Positions 60,446-64,000 of a stretch of DNA of 64,000 nt are shown one piece after another. Origin of the DNA: Cololabis saira (Eukaryota; Chordata; Actinopteri; Beloniformes; Belonidae); contig NC_084597.1 of assembly GCF_033807715.1 (NCBI RefSeq), forward strand, positions 9,052,843 to 9,116,842, written 5' to 3'. The notes beneath the pieces were generated by a model. It did no database searches and had not been told where the DNA came from. It worked only from the letters and a program-made list of their open reading frames with translations. The translations under genes were made by a program, and so were the position numbers. Within the stretch, counting starts at the first letter, position 1. Each line of letters starts with the position of its first letter.

Positions 60446-60786
60446 AGGAGCATGAGGCTCCTTTTAAGAAATGAGACTCTCTAGCGCCACCCTTCACCAC
60501 GACGGCCGTTGGGGGTACTGCAGCCAACAGTGAAGCCGGCACGGGAGAACGGGGAGAACGCGCATGCAGCGTCATGTGACGTCACATCCGCAGCCCAGCG
60601 CGGGAAATTCGGGACCGAATTTGCAGCACATTTTGCAGCACACAGCCTGTTCAAGGCAAAGGAAAGATACACTAGAGGAAACATTCTTTTTGGTTTGGAA
60701 CGCTTCATCTGACATTATTACTAGAAAACTTAAAACGTATACAGATTTTTTTCATAAATCCTGCCACAATCCGGCCTCAAGCTCCT
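60446..60786 (+). mobile_element. TTAA-type MITE, AGGAGC-TGAGGC family, copy 3
   Basis: 341 bp with TTAA at both sides (60442-60445 and 60787-60790), the best-preserved copy and the one that sets the target-site class. It lies about 560 bp past the znf532 stop, probably in its 3' UTR. Confidence 0.87.
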
Positions 60787-61350
60787 TTAACTGTTCTAGG
60801 TTATTGCAGGGATTTAATTTCAGCACTGACGGCGAAGTCAGTATCTTATTATAAAAACTGAGCTTTGAAGAAGTACATGGGTTGTGCATAAGACTTAAAA
60901 CATAGGTTGAACTATAAGACCTCAGTCATGGACATTGGAAGCTTCGAGAGTTTTATATTTTCCTGTAGAAAACATTTGTTGAACATTAGCAGCACTGGAA
61001 CTTGAGAATACTGCTGATTATATGACAAATAATCATATCACTGCAATAGTTTCTTACGTGATCTACTAATAGTGACAAGACAACATTGGAAACAATTTAA
61101 AATAAAGGGCTTTCTTTAAAAAAAAGGTATATTCAAGAGTTATAGAAACATCTCTATCTGTACAAAAACTATCTTGTTCATTTAGTGAAAGGTACATAAA
61201 ACTTTGATGAAGGCTTTGATGTATAGGACATATTCCATATGTATACATATTGTCATACACTACAACACCATGTATTTACAGAGTAACGACAGTGATAGAA
61301 GGAACCTTAGGCTTCATGAACGTATGGAATGATTACAGAGGGCGTACCAC
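60787..61350 (-). other. probable znf532 3' UTR
   Basis: Non-repetitive sequence directly downstream of the stop codon on the minus strand, with no other gene signal. Confidence 0.5.
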
Positions 61351-61854
61351 TCATTTTTCGGCTGCACTCAGTCTCTTTGACTTTATAAACGCCATCCCAT
61401 GTGTCCTCATATGAGTGTTCAAGTGTCCTTCTGTTTCAAATATCTTCCCACACACTTTGCATTTTGTATTTGGCGTCCCATCATCGTTCTCGTCTGTAAC
61501 ATCTAACTGGTTTTCTCTTTGACTTTCTTCATCTTCTTTGCCCCGTCCGTTGTATCGGCCGAGACCCCCTGGCTCCTTCAGCCGATGGACGATGAAGAGG
61601 TGTCTGGCCAGTGAGCGAGGGGAGGTATAGCACAGGCCGCACTCCTTACACTGGTAGGACGAGCCGTCGGATTTGTGTTGGGGAATATGCTCATGGAAAG
61701 CAGGGATGTCCTCAGTGGTGAACCCACAGACTGCACATTTGTGAAGCTTGAGGATGTTCACCTTGAGCCTCTTCAGTGGTCGCGAGTCTGAACTCCTGCA
61801 ATCTACCCCAGGAGACCCCTCCTTTTCCTCTGGCTTCCTTTTAGGACTCTGGTC
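61351..61854 (-). CDS. znf532: znf532-like zinc-finger protein, last coding exon (partial gene)
   Basis: Acceptor TTTCAG before GACCAG; 167 codons to TGA. Three C2H2 fingers: CAVCGFTTEDIPAFHEHIPQH (split as CAVC ... H-H), YQCKECGLCYTSPRSLARH with a second His in FIVH, and, after an acidic linker (ENDDGTPNTK), CKVCGKIFETEGHLNTHMRT. The tail GMAFIKSKRLSAAEK is characteristic of the ZNF592/ZNF687/ZNF532 family C-terminus; chromosomal context next to alpk2 and oacyl favours ZNF532. It is a nuclear protein linked to chromatin complexes in mammals. Upstream exons lie beyond 64000 and are not in the window. Confidence 0.88.
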   Translation of the reverse strand, partial: DQSPKRKPEEKEGSPGVDCRSSDSRPLKRLKVNILKLHKCAVCGFTTEDIPAFHEHIPQHKSDGSSYQCKECGLCYTSPRSLARHLFIVHRLKEPGGLGRYNGRGKEDEESQRENQLDVTDENDDGTPNTKCKVCGKIFETEGHLNTHMRTHGMAFIKSKRLSAAEK

Positions 61855-62103
61855 CTGAAAATGAAATAAAGGTTTTAGAAGGTGCAACTAAATTCAAGTT
61901 CACAAAACACGGGAAAAAAACAAGATCAGAAAACAAAAGAATAAAAAATAAAAACACAACAAAACAACAGTAAACACAATTCAAAAGCAAGTAGGAAGAA
62001 AACACAACATTTTACAAACCAACCAACAAACTACAGAACATTTCACAAATTTCCAATCAATCATTGCATTATTTTACAGAAAAACTTTCCTGAATGTCTA
62101 AAG

Positions 62104-62664
62104 CAGGGGTTGGCAACCCGCGGCTCCAGAGCCGCATGCGGCTCTTTAGCGCCGCCCTGGTGGCTCCTGGAGCTTTTTCAAAAATGACCTTTTTTTTAAA
62201 TTTTTTTTTCTCCTTTTTCCTTTTTTTCTTCTTTTTCTCTTTTTTTCCTTCTGACCTTTTTTTCTTCTTTTTTTCCTTTTTTTTCCTTTTTTAATCTGGA
62301 CATTTCGACTTTTTTCTCAACATTTCAACTTTTTTCTCGACATTGTACTTCAACATTAATCTCGACATTTCAACTTTTTTCTCGAAATTTTGACTTTTTT
62401 CCCAACATTTCGACTTTTTTCTCGACATTCCTTCTTTTTCTCTTTTTTTCCTTCTGTCCTTTTTTTCGACATTTTGACTTTTTTCTCGAAAAGTGCACAA
62501 TGAAAAAAAAATCTTCCCCCAGTTCTAACTAATATAGATACATGCAGCATGTGTTGTCTTCATTCTAAGGCTTATACAAGACTTTTCATTTTGCCGGCTC
62601 CAGACATATTTGTTTTTTGTGTTTTTGGTCCAATATGGCCAACATTTTGGGTTGCCGACCCCTG
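62104..62664. mobile_element. non-autonomous hAT with CAGGGGTTGGCAACC ends
   Basis: 561 bp, right end GGTTGCCGACCCCTG, perfect 8-bp duplication GTCTAAAG (62096-62103 and 62665-62672). The interior (about 62290-62500) is a piece of the same TCGAAATGTCGAGAAAAAAG satellite that fills the element at 46500. It lies in the znf532 intron, at the very edge of a Harbinger-like MITE. Confidence 0.92.
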
Positions 62665-62670
62665 GTCTAA

Positions 62671-63103
62671 AGGCTGGATTATGGTTCTACGTTACACCAA
62701 CGCAGAGCACACGCCGTTGCCGCGACGCCGTCGTGAACCCTCCAAACTTCTCCGTCACTCCATTTCGCCTTTTCCTGAATGGTTTAACCGACTTTTCCGG
62801 TCACAATGAATCAAAGAGATAAGGACAACTCTTTGACAAAACAAAACAAAATAAATCACACATACACGAAGAAAAGAGCGCTGAAAGTTCACTACTGCTT
62901 CACGAACCGGAACCGGAAATGCGTTGCTACCAAGCGAACCAATCACAGCCCTCTCGGTCTGCGTTTGGTCTGCGACCTCTCGACGCATAGTTACAATTTG
63001 AGGGAAGCACGGCGTGGCGTGCGGCGTGGCGTGGGGTACGCGACGCGGCACAACCTGCGGCGCACACTCTGCGTCGATTTGTTGCAGAACCATAATCCAG
63101 CCT
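62671..63103. mobile_element. 433-bp Harbinger-like MITE, copy 3
   Basis: Ends AGGCTGGATTATGGTTC and GAACCATAATCCAGCCT, flanked by TAA and TTA. CG-rich interior with CGCAGAGC/GCGTCG motifs. The plus-strand frames are by-products. In the znf532 intron. Confidence 0.78.
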
Positions 63104-63299
63104 TTAGACCCCTATTCACTTCTGAATGTAAAATAGAGATTTTAATCTTTTTGAAATGTAGTGCAAATTGAGGCGATCAAAACTATTACCCTCCATGGAA
63201 ATTTTGGCTTCAAACCAAACCTGAGCAATCAATCATCTTTTAATTTTGAAGGACTCCACAAGCAGAGCTCATGCTCTTAAAACCTCACTAAAAAGTAAT

Positions 63300-63990
63300 A
63301 TCACTATGCCAAGAAGTAAACAAATCAGACTGAAACTCAGATAGAAGATAGAGGATGCTCATCTAAAGGCGGAAGGTTATACTGCCATTTCCACGCGTTT
63401 CACTGTGGCTGCAGAAACTCTACATTGAGTCACTGTAAAGTACAGGGAGATAAATTAGACAGTGCAAGATTATCACGGAGCAACGTAGCAAGAGATATTA
63501 ACAGCAATCTGCAAAGGCGGACAAAGAAGATATTAGCTGAAGTGTTTTTTTCTGGAGTTGATGACTGTTGGTGCCCTTTGAGATCGTCATCCAAGAAGCA
63601 CTCCACTGCTCCTACACTGCACATCAAAACCAGACTCAAGTTTGCCTGCAAGCATCTGAAACAATGGGATTCATTTTAAAAGTCTGGTCTTGGATCTGAT
63701 AAAACCAAGATTCATTGGTTTGACTTTGAGCACATGGATGCTGCTTTCGTTTGGCGATGGAAGGGAGAGGCCTTCAATACGAAGAAATACAACACCCAGA
63801 CTGAAACATGGCAGTGAGAGTACAATGATGTGGGACTGCTTCAGGCACCGGGAACTCTGTTCAGGTGCATGGGATCATGACAAAAGAGGATTATGTGAAA
63901 TGTTATGAGGAATAATGTAAATAATGTAATCTACTGCTGCTAACTTCGGACAAGGCAGCAGTGTCTTGCTGGAAGATGCTTTGGGTCTTT
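63300..63990 (+). pseudogene. Tc1-like transposase relic
   Basis: Fragments in different frames read as a Tc1 transposase: HIKTRLKFACKHLKQWDSF, SDKTKIHWF (the DDE region, with the second catalytic position eroded), RWKGEAFNTKKYN, MMWDCF and KRIMWNVM-like. Stops separate them. Terminal repeats were not located within the window. Confidence 0.75.
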
Positions 63991-64000
63991 TTAGATGTTG

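Overview
The window is nuclear DNA of a ray-finned fish, probably a percomorph-type teleost. The reasons are spliced genes with short GT-AG introns, dense hAT, piggyBac-like and Harbinger-like DNA elements, L1/Tx1-like and other LINEs, tRNA-derived SINEs, a Tc1 relic and many microsatellites. The host gene order matches human 18q21 (MIR122 - ALPK2 - OACYL/ZNF532, from general knowledge). No species is assigned.

Host loci, left to right. (1) A mir-122 hairpin on + (4966-5043), with a possible promoter and first exon of its primary transcript at 3771-3984. (2) alpk2 (alpha-kinase 2) on -, 20130 to 7328, ten coding exons with consistent phases throughout. It is tail-to-tail with mir-122, as in mammals. 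(3) An acyltransferase-3/NRF6-type gene, best named oacyl, on -, 57732 to 47531, with fifteen exons that join to an intact 676-residue frame. It has a TATA box about 40 bp before the ATG and an AATAAA about 110 bp after the stop. (4) The last coding exon of a znf532-like zinc-finger gene on -, 61854 to 61351; the rest lies beyond the window.

The 27 kb between alpk2 and oacyl (about 20.2-47.4 kb) holds no host exon I can support. It is built of transposable elements, many nested, and target-site duplications (TSDs) date many of the insertions relative to each other. Highlights are a full-length hAT element with an intact 884-codon transposase (38195-41501, 8-bp TSD) inside a dead L1, and a 951-bp foldback element with near-identical ~370-bp arms (45441-46391). 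Next to it is a 700-bp inverted-repeat element filled with a ~20-bp satellite (46500-47199). A hAT family with CAGAGGTGTCAA ends has four copies, one of which carries a different hAT inserted with its own TSD. At least six elements are flanked by TTAA, as piggyBac-type insertions are.

Functional reading: mir-122 is the liver microRNA of vertebrates, alpk2 a muscle/heart-type atypical kinase, oacyl a multi-pass membrane acyltransferase and znf532 a nuclear C2H2 protein. Nothing suggests they form a pathway; they are a conserved neighbourhood. The sequence-level interest lies in mobile elements next to, or inside the likely transcripts of, these genes.
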